Of a DNA stretch of 64,000 bases, positions 9,617 to 17,547 are shown in pieces. Origin of the DNA: Sulfurimonas sp. GTDB taxonomy: Bacteria; Campylobacterota; Campylobacteria; Campylobacterales; Sulfurimonadaceae. Numbering within the stretch: the first letter of the stretch is position 1; the number at the start of each line of letters is the position of its first letter. A program made the position numbers and the translations under genes. The notes under the pieces were generated by a model that searched no databases, was not told the origin of the DNA, and saw only the letters and a program-made list of their open reading frames with translations. Location: contig NZ_JAQTOD010000005.1 in the NCBI RefSeq assembly GCF_028713515.1, positions 1 to 64,000 of the forward strand, in the 5' to 3' direction.

Positions 9617-10255
9617 ATGCAATTGGGTTTCCTAGTTGACTTACATCTATGTATGGGATGTAAAGGGTGTGAAATCGCATGTAAAGTGGAAAATGAAGTT
9701 CCACTTAGTACATGGAGGCTTCGCGTAAAATATGTAGATGTTGGAACTTTTCCTGAAACAAAAAGAACATTTACTCCGCTTAGATGTAATCACTGTGAAA
9801 ATGCTCCATGTGAGAGAATTTGCCCAGTTAGTGCGCTTCATTATCTTGAAAATGGTATAGTAAACATCGACAAAGAGCGCTGTATTGGTTGTGCTGGTTG
9901 TGTTATGGCGTGTCCATATGGAGCAATCTATATTGATCCACAAACACAAACTGCCGATAAATGTACATATTGTGCACATAGAGTTGCTTCATCTATGATG
10001 CCTGCTTGTGTTGTTGCTTGTCCAGTTCAAGCAAATATTTTTGGTGATTTAGAAGATCCAAAATCAAATATTTCTAAGTACATTCAAGTTCATCAAGGTG
10101 GAGTTCAAGTTCGTAAGCCAGAAAAAGGAACCAACCCTCATCACTATTATGTAGGAGGTGGAAATGTTACACTTAACCCTCTTGCATCAGTAAGAGAGAA
10201 TGGACACACACTCTTTAGCAATATAAAAACACTTCCAATAGGGGGACACCACTAA
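9617..10255 (+). CDS. Four-cluster [4Fe-4S] electron-transfer subunit (PsrB/TtrB type)
   Basis: A 212 aa ferredoxin-like subunit that carries electrons between the molybdenum subunit and the membrane anchor. Four cysteine groups are present: CMGCKGCEIAC (C12-C22), CNHCENAPCERIC, CIGCAGCVMAC, and CTYC with CVVAC. That makes 16 ligands for four [4Fe-4S] clusters, as in PsrB, PhsB and TtrB. It has no signal peptide, so it is likely co-exported with the Tat-dependent catalytic subunit. Strong AAGGAG ribosome site; the stop overlaps the start of the NrfD gene by one base. Confidence 0.93.
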   Translation: MQLGFLVDLHLCMGCKGCEIACKVENEVPLSTWRLRVKYVDVGTFPETKRTFTPLRCNHCENAPCERICPVSALHYLENGIVNIDKERCIGCAGCVMACPYGAIYIDPQTQTADKCTYCAHRVASSMMPACVVACPVQANIFGDLEDPKSNISKYIQVHQGGVQVRKPEKGTNPHHYYVGGGNVTLNPLASVRENGHTLFSNIKTLPIGGHH

Positions 10256-11157
10256 TGACACATGAAATTTTAGCAGCTACAAATGCTGTTGTTACTTTAG
10301 ATGTGGCTTTGCCGGGTATAGTTTGGCCTTGGTTAGTTACTGTTAATATGTGGGCGAAAAGCATTGGTACTGGTGTGATTTTTATGCTTTTTATACTTCT
10401 TAGAATGTATCCAGAACAAGCAAATAAGCTTAGATTTCCAACAGCTTTAGTTTCTATAGTATTTATAAGTATATTTTTACTATTTACTTTAGCTGATTTA
10501 CATCAACCTTTTAGGATGTGGCATATATTTTTCTATCCACATGTAACATCGGCAATTACGGTTGGAGCATGGATGGCTTCAATATTTATGGGGTTATTAA
10601 CTCTTTTAGCGTATCAGTCGTATATCAAAAAAGATAATGCCGCATATGATAAAACACTTTTGTGGACAGCTATTTTAGCTATTCCAGTAACTCTTTATAC
10701 TGCTGGCTTGATGGCACAATGTACTGCTCGTGAACTGTGGCAAATGCCAACAGAATCGGCTCAGATGATTTTAGCAGCACTTTTATCAGGTTCTGCATTT
10801 ATGATTCTAATGAGTGGAAGAAAGCTTAGCTATGAGGCAAAAAATACACTGGGCATGATTCTTGGGCTTAGTGCTTTGATGTCTTTTATCATCTATATGT
10901 CAGAGTATATCTTTGGACCTATGAAAGCAGAAGAAGTTGCAGCCGTTCTTGAGTATATAAAAGGCAATGGACAATACACTGTTGCGTTTTGGGTTGGTCA
11001 ATGGATGACTTACCTTTTACCAATGTTGTTGATTGTTTTAAGTAGAACAAGTAGAAGCGAAGGCATATTGAAGCTCGCAGCAATTTTATCGTTGTTTGGT
11101 TTGGCTATCGTAAAACATGTATGGCTGATTATTCCACAATTATTACCAATGAGTTAG
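10255..11157 (+). CDS. NrfD/PsrC-family membrane anchor subunit
   Basis: A 300 aa integral membrane protein with about eight hydrophobic helices, of the NrfD family that exchanges electrons with the quinone pool for periplasmic molybdoenzymes. It carries no haem motif, as expected. Recognisable features include WPWLVTVNMWAKSIGTG in the first helix and LADLHQPFRMWH in a loop, typical of the quinone-side part of this family. It lies between the FeS subunit and the catalytic subunit in B-C-A order, the order also seen for tetrathionate reductase. Confidence 0.9.
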   Translation: MTHEILAATNAVVTLDVALPGIVWPWLVTVNMWAKSIGTGVIFMLFILLRMYPEQANKLRFPTALVSIVFISIFLLFTLADLHQPFRMWHIFFYPHVTSAITVGAWMASIFMGLLTLLAYQSYIKKDNAAYDKTLLWTAILAIPVTLYTAGLMAQCTARELWQMPTESAQMILAALLSGSAFMILMSGRKLSYEAKNTLGMILGLSALMSFIIYMSEYIFGPMKAEEVAAVLEYIKGNGQYTVAFWVGQWMTYLLPMLLIVLSRTSRSEGILKLAAILSLFGLAIVKHVWLIIPQLLPMS

Positions 11158-11169
11158 GGAGAGATATTA

Positions 11170-14100
11170 ATGTATTTAGAAAGTAGAAGAACATTTTTAA
11201 AAGGTGCTGCATTTACTGTTGCAGGTGCCGCTATTGCAAAGGGTGTTTTTGCGACGGATGCTGTTGCAGAATCTGTTAGTAATAGTAAGTTTACAAACAT
11301 ACCAGACTCTTTATCATTTTATCCTCCAATGGAACAATGGGGTGATTTTAAAGAGTTAGACGGAACCGACTGGAAAAGAGGCGGGATAGACCGTCATGGT
11401 GTAAAAAGTGACTCTAATCCAGATGGTATAGAAGTTAATGATTTTATTATAGTTCCAACTGCATGTTCTAACTGCGAGGCTTCTTGTGGATTAACTGCTT
11501 GGATTGATAAAAAAACATTTACTGTTAAAAAATATATGGGTAATCCTCTGCATCCTGGTTCTCGTGGCCGTAACTGCGCTAAAGGTTACGCAGTTCAATC
11601 TCAAATGTATGATCCGGATCGTATAGCATTTCCACTAAAAAGAGCTCCAGGTTCTGCTCGTGGAGAGGGCAAGTGGATTCGTACTACTTGGGATGAAGCG
11701 ATGACAACTATTGGTAAAAAAATCGGTGACACTATTAGAGTTGGCGACGAGTTATCAAAAAAATCAGTAATGTTCCATGTAGGAAGACCAAACGAGAACG
11801 GCTTTGTGCCTGCTATCTGGCACACACTAGGTTTGGATTCTTACAACTCACACACAAATATCTGTTCAGCAAATGGTCGTACAGCTACGATTCAATTTTC
11901 AAATGATGACAGAACATCCCCGGATTGGGCAAATGCTAAGCTTATTTTCTTAAACTCTTCTCATGCTGCAGATGCTGGACACTATTTTGCTCAATCGGCT
12001 GCATTTATTGCGGACGCAAGAGCAAAAGGTGCGAAGTTAGTTGTTATGGATCCTCGTTTATCTAACTCTGCTGGTATGTCAGACCTTTGGATAGCGGCTT
12101 GGCCTGGTACTGAACCTGCTATTTATCTCTACTTAGTTCAAAGAATTTTAAGTGAAAATCAAGTAAATAAAGAGTTTGTAAAAAAATGGATAAATTGGGA
12201 AGTGTTTATGGATAACACTAAGTACTTACAGTTTATGGTAAAAAAAGGGTTTATATCTAAAGTTCCAACCAGCAACACTTTTGATGCTTTCATTGAAGTT
12301 TTAAAAGAACTTTACGCTCCATATACACTTGATTATGCAGTAAAAGAGACACATGTTCCTGCATATAAGCTAGAGGCTCTATATGATATGTTTATCTGGG
12401 CAGGTGAAGCTATCTCTACCTATTTCTGGAGAGCTTCAATGGCTGGTAATCGTGGTTCTTGGATGGGTGGCAAAGCAGGTTATTTTTCTTTAGCTCTTCG
12501 TGGTGCAATTGGACCAAAAGGCGGTACTTTCTTTCATCACTGGCATGTTATATCTGTTGCTGGAAAAGGCGGAAGTTCAACTGTAGGACAAGGAAAAGCT
12601 GGAGTTGATGTTCCTAAGATAGATGTTTACAATGAGCTTACATATCCACCAGAGTGGCCACTATCAAGCTACGAGATGTCATTCCTTTTACCACATCTTC
12701 TCTCAGATACAGAGTGGCAGAAAAAGTGGAATGCTAAAGGGCTGAAAGTTCCAGAGAAATTAGCTGTTTATATTCCTCGTATGTACAATCCTGTTTGGAT
12801 TAATCCAGATGGATTTAGATGGTTGCAGGTTCTAAAAGATGAGAAAAAAATGGAACTGACAATGAATCTTTCTCCTGTGTGGAGTGAGACAAACTGGTAT
12901 ATGGATTATGTTTTACCTGTTGGACTAGCTGGAGAGCGACATGACCAACATTCAGAAGCTACAATGCCAGCTCGTTGGACATCATTCCGTCAACCAGTTT
13001 TAAGAGTAGCGCTTGAAAAAGCTGGATGGAAACCGAAAAACCCTGCTCGTGCAACGCTTGAAGCACATATAAAAGCTGGGCTTGGCGAAGTTTGGGAAGA
13101 TAATGAGTTCTGGTTTGAAATGTGTGTAAACTACATCGACCCAACAGGTGACCTTGGAATCAAGAAAATGTGGGAATCTAAGAAGAATCCTGGAAAACCT
13201 GTAACTATTGCAGAGTGGTATGATGCCGCGTTTGGCGATAACTTACCAAATCTTAAAGAAACAGCAACTACTGATACAAGATATAAAAATGCAGAGTACC
13301 CAGTCTATGAATACATGAGAGATCATGGGGCTTGGATGGAAGAGAATCATATCTATTCTCCACAAGAGCGTGAAGTTAAAGATGATGGCGTTAACTACAT
13401 TTCTCATGGACATAAGTTTGAGAAAAAACATGCTCATACAAACCCAAGAACTGGGGTTATATCGGTAGAAGAAAACGGAGAGAAAGAGTCAATCGGAATA
13501 GAGATTAATGGTAAAAAATATGAAGGTTTTGAAACATTAGATAAAAAACTTAACTTCTTTGTTGAGTGGCTTGCTGACGATTGGAAATGGCCAGAATACG
13601 CGATTCCATTCTATCCAAGAAATGAGAAAGAGAAAAAAGAGATGCCTCATATCGTCTCTCATGTAAATCACTCTTATATGACAGAGAAGAACTCTTATGC
13701 GTTAAATACTGTATTTAGATTACCGTACAATATCCATACTCGTTCGGCGAATTCTAAGCATTTGATGGAGATTTCTCAAAATCATGACCCAATTTGGATT
13801 TCAACTCTAGATGCAAAACGACAGAACTTTAAGCGCGGAGATGCTATTAGAGTACGAATTGTGGATAGTGTTTCTGGGTTAGAGTCTGGTTATTTTGTAG
13901 CTATGGCTGTTCCTACAGAAGGCGTTCTTCCTGGAACTCTGGCTTGTTCTCACCATGGAGGACGCTGGAAACTTATAAACTCAGTAACTATTCCAAATGG
14001 TGTAACTGATGGAAAAATTGATCCAAATATTGTGCCAAGAAATATTAACGACCCTAAATTTATCGCACATGCAGTTGAAAATGTTGGTAAAACTGCTGGT

Positions 14101-14559
14101 CAAATAAAAATTGAGGACTATAGTGGTACTGCAGGTATAAACAGTTTTGGAGTTCCTACTGCGGAAATTCAAATGGACGGAAAAGTTGGAAAACTAAAGT
14201 ATATCGAGGGAATTAAGCCATTTAAAGCTGAAAGATTTGCTAAGTACAACAGAGACAGTGGAAATATCTGGTGGGATGGACTAAGTGGTACATGGCAAAA
14301 TGCGGTTGCCGCACCACATCCAGACCCAGTTTCAGGTATGCATTGTTGGCACCAAAAGGTTATTTTAGAACCTGCACAACCTGGTGATAAAATCGGCGAT
14401 ATTCATGTTAGCTATGACAACAATTTTAAAGTATATCAAGCTTGGAGAGAGCTCACTCGTGGCTTAGATGAAAACTCTAAGATTCGTCGCCCTAGACATG
14501 TAAAGAGACCATGGGTTCCTTTATCTCGTAAAGCGTACGATGTGAAGATTAGTAAATAG
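11170..14559 (+). CDS. Tat-exported molybdopterin oxidoreductase catalytic subunit
   Basis: A 1129 aa member of the DMSO-reductase superfamily. The Tat signal SRRTFLKGAAF (residues 5-15) sends it folded to the periplasm. The N-terminal [4Fe-4S] site is C99-X2-C102-X3-C106 with C136, and C232 in NICSANGR is the likely molybdenum ligand, as in the polysulfide, thiosulfate and tetrathionate reductase branch. It is longer than PsrA or PhsA (about 750-800 aa) and nearer TtrA-type length. Substrate is therefore uncertain: a sulfur oxyanion or polysulfide is my best guess from family and subunit order. No TorD/NarJ-like chaperone gene is adjacent. Confidence 0.88.
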   Translation: MYLESRRTFLKGAAFTVAGAAIAKGVFATDAVAESVSNSKFTNIPDSLSFYPPMEQWGDFKELDGTDWKRGGIDRHGVKSDSNPDGIEVNDFIIVPTACSNCEASCGLTAWIDKKTFTVKKYMGNPLHPGSRGRNCAKGYAVQSQMYDPDRIAFPLKRAPGSARGEGKWIRTTWDEAMTTIGKKIGDTIRVGDELSKKSVMFHVGRPNENGFVPAIWHTLGLDSYNSHTNICSANGRTATIQFSNDDRTSPDWANAKLIFLNSSHAADAGHYFAQSAAFIADARAKGAKLVVMDPRLSNSAGMSDLWIAAWPGTEPAIYLYLVQRILSENQVNKEFVKKWINWEVFMDNTKYLQFMVKKGFISKVPTSNTFDAFIEVLKELYAPYTLDYAVKETHVPAYKLEALYDMFIWAGEAISTYFWRASMAGNRGSWMGGKAGYFSLALRGAIGPKGGTFFHHWHVISVAGKGGSSTVGQGKAGVDVPKIDVYNELTYPPEWPLSSYEMSFLLPHLLSDTEWQKKWNAKGLKVPEKLAVYIPRMYNPVWINPDGFRWLQVLKDEKKMELTMNLSPVWSETNWYMDYVLPVGLAGERHDQHSEATMPARWTSFRQPVLRVALEKAGWKPKNPARATLEAHIKAGLGEVWEDNEFWFEMCVNYIDPTGDLGIKKMWESKKNPGKPVTIAEWYDAAFGDNLPNLKETATTDTRYKNAEYPVYEYMRDHGAWMEENHIYSPQEREVKDDGVNYISHGHKFEKKHAHTNPRTGVISVEENGEKESIGIEINGKKYEGFETLDKKLNFFVEWLADDWKWPEYAIPFYPRNEKEKKEMPHIVSHVNHSYMTEKNSYALNTVFRLPYNIHTRSANSKHLMEISQNHDPIWISTLDAKRQNFKRGDAIRVRIVDSVSGLESGYFVAMAVPTEGVLPGTLACSHHGGRWKLINSVTIPNGVTDGKIDPNIVPRNINDPKFIAHAVENVGKTAGQIKIEDYSGTAGINSFGVPTAEIQMDGKVGKLKYIEGIKPFKAERFAKYNRDSGNIWWDGLSGTWQNAVAAPHPDPVSGMHCWHQKVILEPAQPGDKIGDIHVSYDNNFKVYQAWRELTRGLDENSKIRRPRHVKRPWVPLSRKAYDVKISK

Positions 14560-14577
14560 TTTACTCTCTTTGCTAAC

Positions 14578-14619
14578 GCTACATGCTAAAACAAACAGAT
14601 TTGTTTTAGCATAAGTAGC
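14578..14619 (+). terminator. Strong hairpin after the molybdoenzyme operon
   Basis: A perfect 13-base inverted repeat (ATGCTAAAACAAA, 14583-14595, against 14600-14612) with a 4-base CAGA loop, extended by GCTAC/GTAGC at the base with a small bulge. It lies 18 bases after the catalytic-subunit stop. No long T tract follows, so it may stabilise the mRNA end or work in a Rho-assisted way. Confidence 0.7.
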
Positions 14620-14744
14620 TTACCTATCATTTTTAAAAAATCCCATAGAATTATGAAAAACAAGCTTCAAAAAGCCTCGAGGTTGTTTTTATGTTTTTTA
14701 TAGAGATGCAAAAGCCCAGTTCTTAGCTAGCCTTAATCATAAAA

Positions 14745-15251
14745 TTAGTTAAATTTTTCTGCCCACCACACCTTAGACAATATTCCTAATGTAGATGTAT
14801 ATCCTGTATCGATAAAAGCTATATTTTTATTTTTGTTATATATTATTGTTGTTGGAAACATAGAGATGTTAAATTTTTTTGCCATAACACCATCGCTATC
14901 ATTAATAATTTTAAAATTTAATTTGTGCTTTTTTGCATACTCTGCCATCTCATTATTGCTGCCTGAGTTAACAGCAACAGTTAGTACTTGGTAGTGCTTA
15001 GATATAAATTCAATATTTGAGAGTTCTGCCCTACATATCGGACACCAAGTTGCCCAAAAGTGGACAATTAAAGGCTTGTTTTCTTCTGTTATATATTTTA
15101 AACCGTCTGAAAGTATGAATGATGTTGCTTGTAACTGTTCTTTATTTAAGTTGGCACTTCTGTATATGCTAATGATGTTAGCTGTTATTGTTATGACAAA
15201 AAATAAAAAAAATAGCTCTATTAGGTATTTTATATATTTGTTTTTTAGCAT
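14745..15251 (-). CDS. Membrane-anchored TlpA-like thioredoxin protein
   Basis: A 168 aa thiol-disulfide protein held in the inner membrane by one N-terminal helix (about residues 8-27), with the redox domain in the periplasm. The active site is WATWCPICRAEL, followed by a cis-Pro loop (SMFPTTIIY). This fits the TlpA/ResA/ScsD group that reduces disulfides for cytochrome maturation or envelope repair. I chose the ATG at 15251 over the GTG at 15260 because AGG lies 9 bases upstream. It is convergent with the molybdoenzyme operon; a functional link to it is only suggested by position. Confidence 0.88.
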   Translation of the reverse strand: MLKNKYIKYLIELFFLFFVITITANIISIYRSANLNKEQLQATSFILSDGLKYITEENKPLIVHFWATWCPICRAELSNIEFISKHYQVLTVAVNSGSNNEMAEYAKKHKLNFKIINDSDGVMAKKFNISMFPTTIIYNKNKNIAFIDTGYTSTLGILSKVWWAEKFN

Positions 15252-15738
15252 AATAGGCACCTAGTTGTTGTTGGTATTAAACTACAAGCAAATAAGCTCA
15301 TAGTTCCTTTTATAACATAATATAGCAATCCTCCAATAGCCGCCGTTACTGGTACTGTAATAATCGATGCAACAACTATTTTTTTTAATTGCATCTCTTT
15401 TTATATATTGCATTTTTTTAACATTTTTCTTGGTAGATTTAATGAATTTTTTTTTATTTTCAATTAGCTTTTTAAGATTTTTTATTCTCTCTAAATCATC
15501 TTTTGTTTTTTCGTTTCTGTTTTCCAGAAGTTTTGGCCCGAATTGCGGGACCAACATTGTTTAAAACATCGTTTGCACCAATATTCATCGCCATATATGC
15601 CCCAATTAGTGCGACCACTGCTAGAAAAATATTATTTAATACTCCACCATTGCTTAAGAAGTTAAATATTAAGACAAAAATCAAAAAGAAAATAGCAAAG
15701 CCTAACTTTAAAAAGTCAGAACTGCTATATTTTAGCAC
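15245..15738 (-). pseudogene. Decayed PiT-family inorganic phosphate permease
   Basis: Remnant of a phosphate permease that normally has over 450 residues. The 5' part (15738 to about 15540) encodes two helices and the diagnostic PiT motif NIGANDVLNNVGPA. It then jumps into a Lys/Glu-rich segment in another frame (about 15535-15395) and a last hydrophobic helix, VASIITVPVTAAIGGLLYY, in a further frame. The helix falls into frame with the Lys-rich part if one A is removed from an A8 run at about 15382-15389. So there is at least one large internal deletion and one homopolymer frameshift. Any product would lack the transport core. Confidence 0.8.
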
Positions 15739-15784
15739 TTTTTTTCAAGTTTTTTTATTGTTTTTATCTCCACTATTGTCTTAT

Positions 15785-16324
15785 CTATTTTATATATGCT
15801 TTAATTATCTCTTGTCTTGAGAGGGGTCTATCTCCACTGTATGAACCAGCCGTAGGCGTGTTGTCTAATTTTCTAATTGTTTGCATAGTAGAGGAGACAA
15901 CCTCTCCAAAAATAGTATGATTTCCATTTAACCATGGAGTTTTTGCTGTGGTTATAAAGAACTGACTGCCATTTGTGTGAGGGCCTGCGTTTGCCATAGC
16001 CAATATCCCGGCTTTATCAAAAGTTAAATTTTTAAATTCATCTTTAAAAGATTTACCCCAGATGCTCTCTCCGCCTCTACCACTCTCTGTCGGATCTCCG
16101 CCTTGAATCATAAAGCCTTTTATTATTCTGTGAAAGGCAATTTTGTTGTAGTACCCATTTTTTATATGTGTTATAAAATTTTCAACAGCCAGTGGCGCTA
16201 TATCTGGAAAAAGCTCCAGCTCTATGATGCCTTGAGTTGTTTCTAGAATTACATGAGGATTTTTGTTTTCGGCCTGTAGATTGATTGAAAATATTAATAA
16301 AATAGAGAATAGGATTTTTTTCAT
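15785..16324 (-). CDS. Periplasmic cyclophilin-type peptidyl-prolyl isomerase
   Basis: A 179 aa PpiA-like enzyme that speeds proline isomerisation in the periplasm. Signal peptide MKKILFSILLIFSINLQA is followed by a complete cyclophilin fold with FHRIIKGFMIQGGDPT (catalytic Arg), ANAGPHTNGSQFFIT and WLNGNHTIFGEV. Transcribed alone on the minus strand upstream of the phosphate-permease remnant. Not to be confused with the unrelated parvulin at 22876. Confidence 0.95.
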   Translation of the reverse strand: MKKILFSILLIFSINLQAENKNPHVILETTQGIIELELFPDIAPLAVENFITHIKNGYYNKIAFHRIIKGFMIQGGDPTESGRGGESIWGKSFKDEFKNLTFDKAGILAMANAGPHTNGSQFFITTAKTPWLNGNHTIFGEVVSSTMQTIRKLDNTPTAGSYSGDRPLSRQEIIKAYIK

Positions 16325-16468
16325 GCTTAGCCTTTGTTATATTTTTAAAGTAGGAAATTGTATCTATTTTTGTTTAAAACTACAACAAAGTTTATATAGA
16401 AATGATTAGTTTGATTAAGGAGATTTGAGGTTAATTTGAGGTCGAAAAATATTTTCGTCGTGACTAAA

Positions 16469-16498
16469 AATTTTGTCGCAAAATACCGCGACAAAATT
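16469..16498 (-). terminator. Rho-independent terminator of the HU gene
   Basis: An 11-base perfect stem (AATTTTGTCGC / GCGACAAAATT) with an 8-base loop, followed on the minus strand by a T-rich run TTTTTAGTC. It starts 5 bases after the HU stop codon. Confidence 0.8.
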
Positions 16499-16503
16499 AG
16501 AAT

Positions 16504-16788
16504 TTATTTACCAGCAGCAACGCGGTCTTTAAGACCTTTTCCTGCTTTAAACTTAGGAACCATTTTATCTTGAGTTGTGTAAGTTTTAGTAGTGCCAGGA
16601 ACTTTACCACTTTTACCTTTTTGAAGAGTAGCTTCAAAACTACCAAAACCAACTAAAGATACCTCATCCTTATTGACAAGAGCTGTAGTAACAGCCTCTG
16701 TGAATGCCTTGATAGCTGCGTCAGCTTCAACTTTTGTTTTGTAATTACCACTTGCTTGCACGAGTTCAACGAATTGCGCTTTATTCAT
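16504..16788 (-). CDS. hup: HU-family histone-like DNA-binding protein
   Basis: A 94 aa nucleoid protein that bends DNA as a dimer. It starts MNKAQFVELVQASGNYKTK and has the conserved core VSLVGFGSFEA. The beta-arm region KGKSGKVPGTTKTYTT differs from the classical RxGRNPxTG arm tip, with GKVPGT in place of GRNPQT, but the proline that intercalates into DNA is kept. A longer in-frame extension upstream (to 16857) is not part of the domain; the start at 16788 has AAGGGT 8 bases upstream. Followed by a clear terminator. Confidence 0.95.
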   Translation of the reverse strand: MNKAQFVELVQASGNYKTKVEADAAIKAFTEAVTTALVNKDEVSLVGFGSFEATLQKGKSGKVPGTTKTYTTQDKMVPKFKAGKGLKDRVAAGK

Positions 16789-16884
16789 AAATTTACCCTT
16801 GAGTTTATAAAGAATTTCCGAAATTATTTGAGCGCTTAAATTCAATTTAAACATCAAATAATTCAGCTAAAGACACTTTATAAT

Positions 16885-17106
16885 TTATTTGCTTAAATGT
16901 TTCTTCTTTTTACTAAAATAGAGTAGAAATTGTATTCTTTTTCTCTTTTTAAGCCCTATTTTCGCATGTTTGGTCACTTTTTGAAATACACTATTTATAT
17001 AACTTGCTATAATAAAAGAGGATAATCCACTCACTCTTTTACCTGCATGAATCGATAAAAAAACATCTTCTAGCCCATCTCTCTCTTGTTTTGTTAAGAC
17101 GCTCAT
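16885..17106 (-). CDS. Small basic hypothetical protein
   Basis: A 73 aa protein, unrecognised. The N-terminal half is amphipathic (MSVLTKQERDGLEDVFLSIH) and the C-terminal 25 residues are strongly basic, ending in KKKKHLSK, which could bind nucleic acid. It starts 4 bases after the stop of the HTH gene and so is very probably its operon partner. Nothing shows a toxin-antitoxin relation, though the gene sizes and order would allow one. Confidence 0.6.
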   Translation of the reverse strand: MSVLTKQERDGLEDVFLSIHAGKRVSGLSSFIIASYINSVFQKVTKHAKIGLKKRKRIQFLLYFSKKKKHLSK

Positions 17107-17110
17107 TGCT

Positions 17111-17350
17111 CTAGTCTCCAAGCTTATTTATTTTTCTTACGGCTCTTATAATCTCGTCATCATCCAGCTTTCCTAACATTTTTATAACAGTCATGGCTGC
17201 TTGAGGTTTTGCTCGTCCTAGCTTCCAATCCTGATAGGTACGCATAGAAATTCCAAGTGAAATAGCCATATCGTTGAGAGATATTTTTTTTCCATTATTT
17301 TTGGATTCTAATGAGTTATGAAGGATGTTAAACAGATCATTAATTTGCAT
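17111..17350 (-). CDS. Small helix-turn-helix DNA-binding protein
   Basis: A 79 aa protein with a Cro/XRE-like HTH: SLNDMAISLGISMRTYQDW (about residues 24-42) fits helix, turn and recognition helix, followed by KLGRAKPQ. It has no effector domain. Its upstream region holds two perfect inverted repeats and a repeated TACGGAAAA half-site, so autoregulation is plausible. It is the first gene of a two-gene operon with the basic 73 aa protein. Confidence 0.75.
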   Translation of the reverse strand: MQINDLFNILHNSLESKNNGKKISLNDMAISLGISMRTYQDWKLGRAKPQAAMTVIKMLGKLDDDEIIRAVRKINKLGD

Positions 17351-17402
17351 AAAAGTATAGTACGGAAAAAATACTTAAATATACATTTAATTAATAATTA
17401 TA

Positions 17403-17448
17403 TACATAAATAATATATAAATAGTATTAATTATGTATTATTTATGTA
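17403..17448. repeat. Perfect 13-base inverted repeat upstream of the HTH gene
   Basis: Arms TACATAAATAATA (17403-17415) and its exact complement (17436-17448) with a 20-base spacer. It lies about 55-100 bases upstream of the HTH start in very AT-rich DNA. It may be an operator or simply AT-rich structure; the exactness over 13 bases favours a real dyad. Confidence 0.5.
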
Positions 17449-17480
17449 AATATTACATTTTTTATAGCTAATTATAATCT

Positions 17481-17504
17481 TTTAATACGGAAAACCGTAT
17501 TAAA
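17481..17504. promoter_or_regulatory. Perfect 10-base dyad, candidate operator
   Basis: TTTAATACGG (17481-17490), AAAA loop, CCGTATTAAA (17495-17504). Its half-site TACGGAAAA recurs at 17361-17369 just before the HTH gene. It lies 43 bases after the FapA-family stop, so it could also be that gene's terminator, but no T tract follows on the minus strand. Confidence 0.5.
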
Positions 17505-17547
17505 CTTTGATGAAAAAACTACATACATTTCTAACATAGTTTTAATT

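Noticed and set aside
15282..15557. A 91-codon frame taken as a separate small gene
   Set aside because: Its middle is part of the decayed phosphate permease and its end is out of frame with the conserved last helix.
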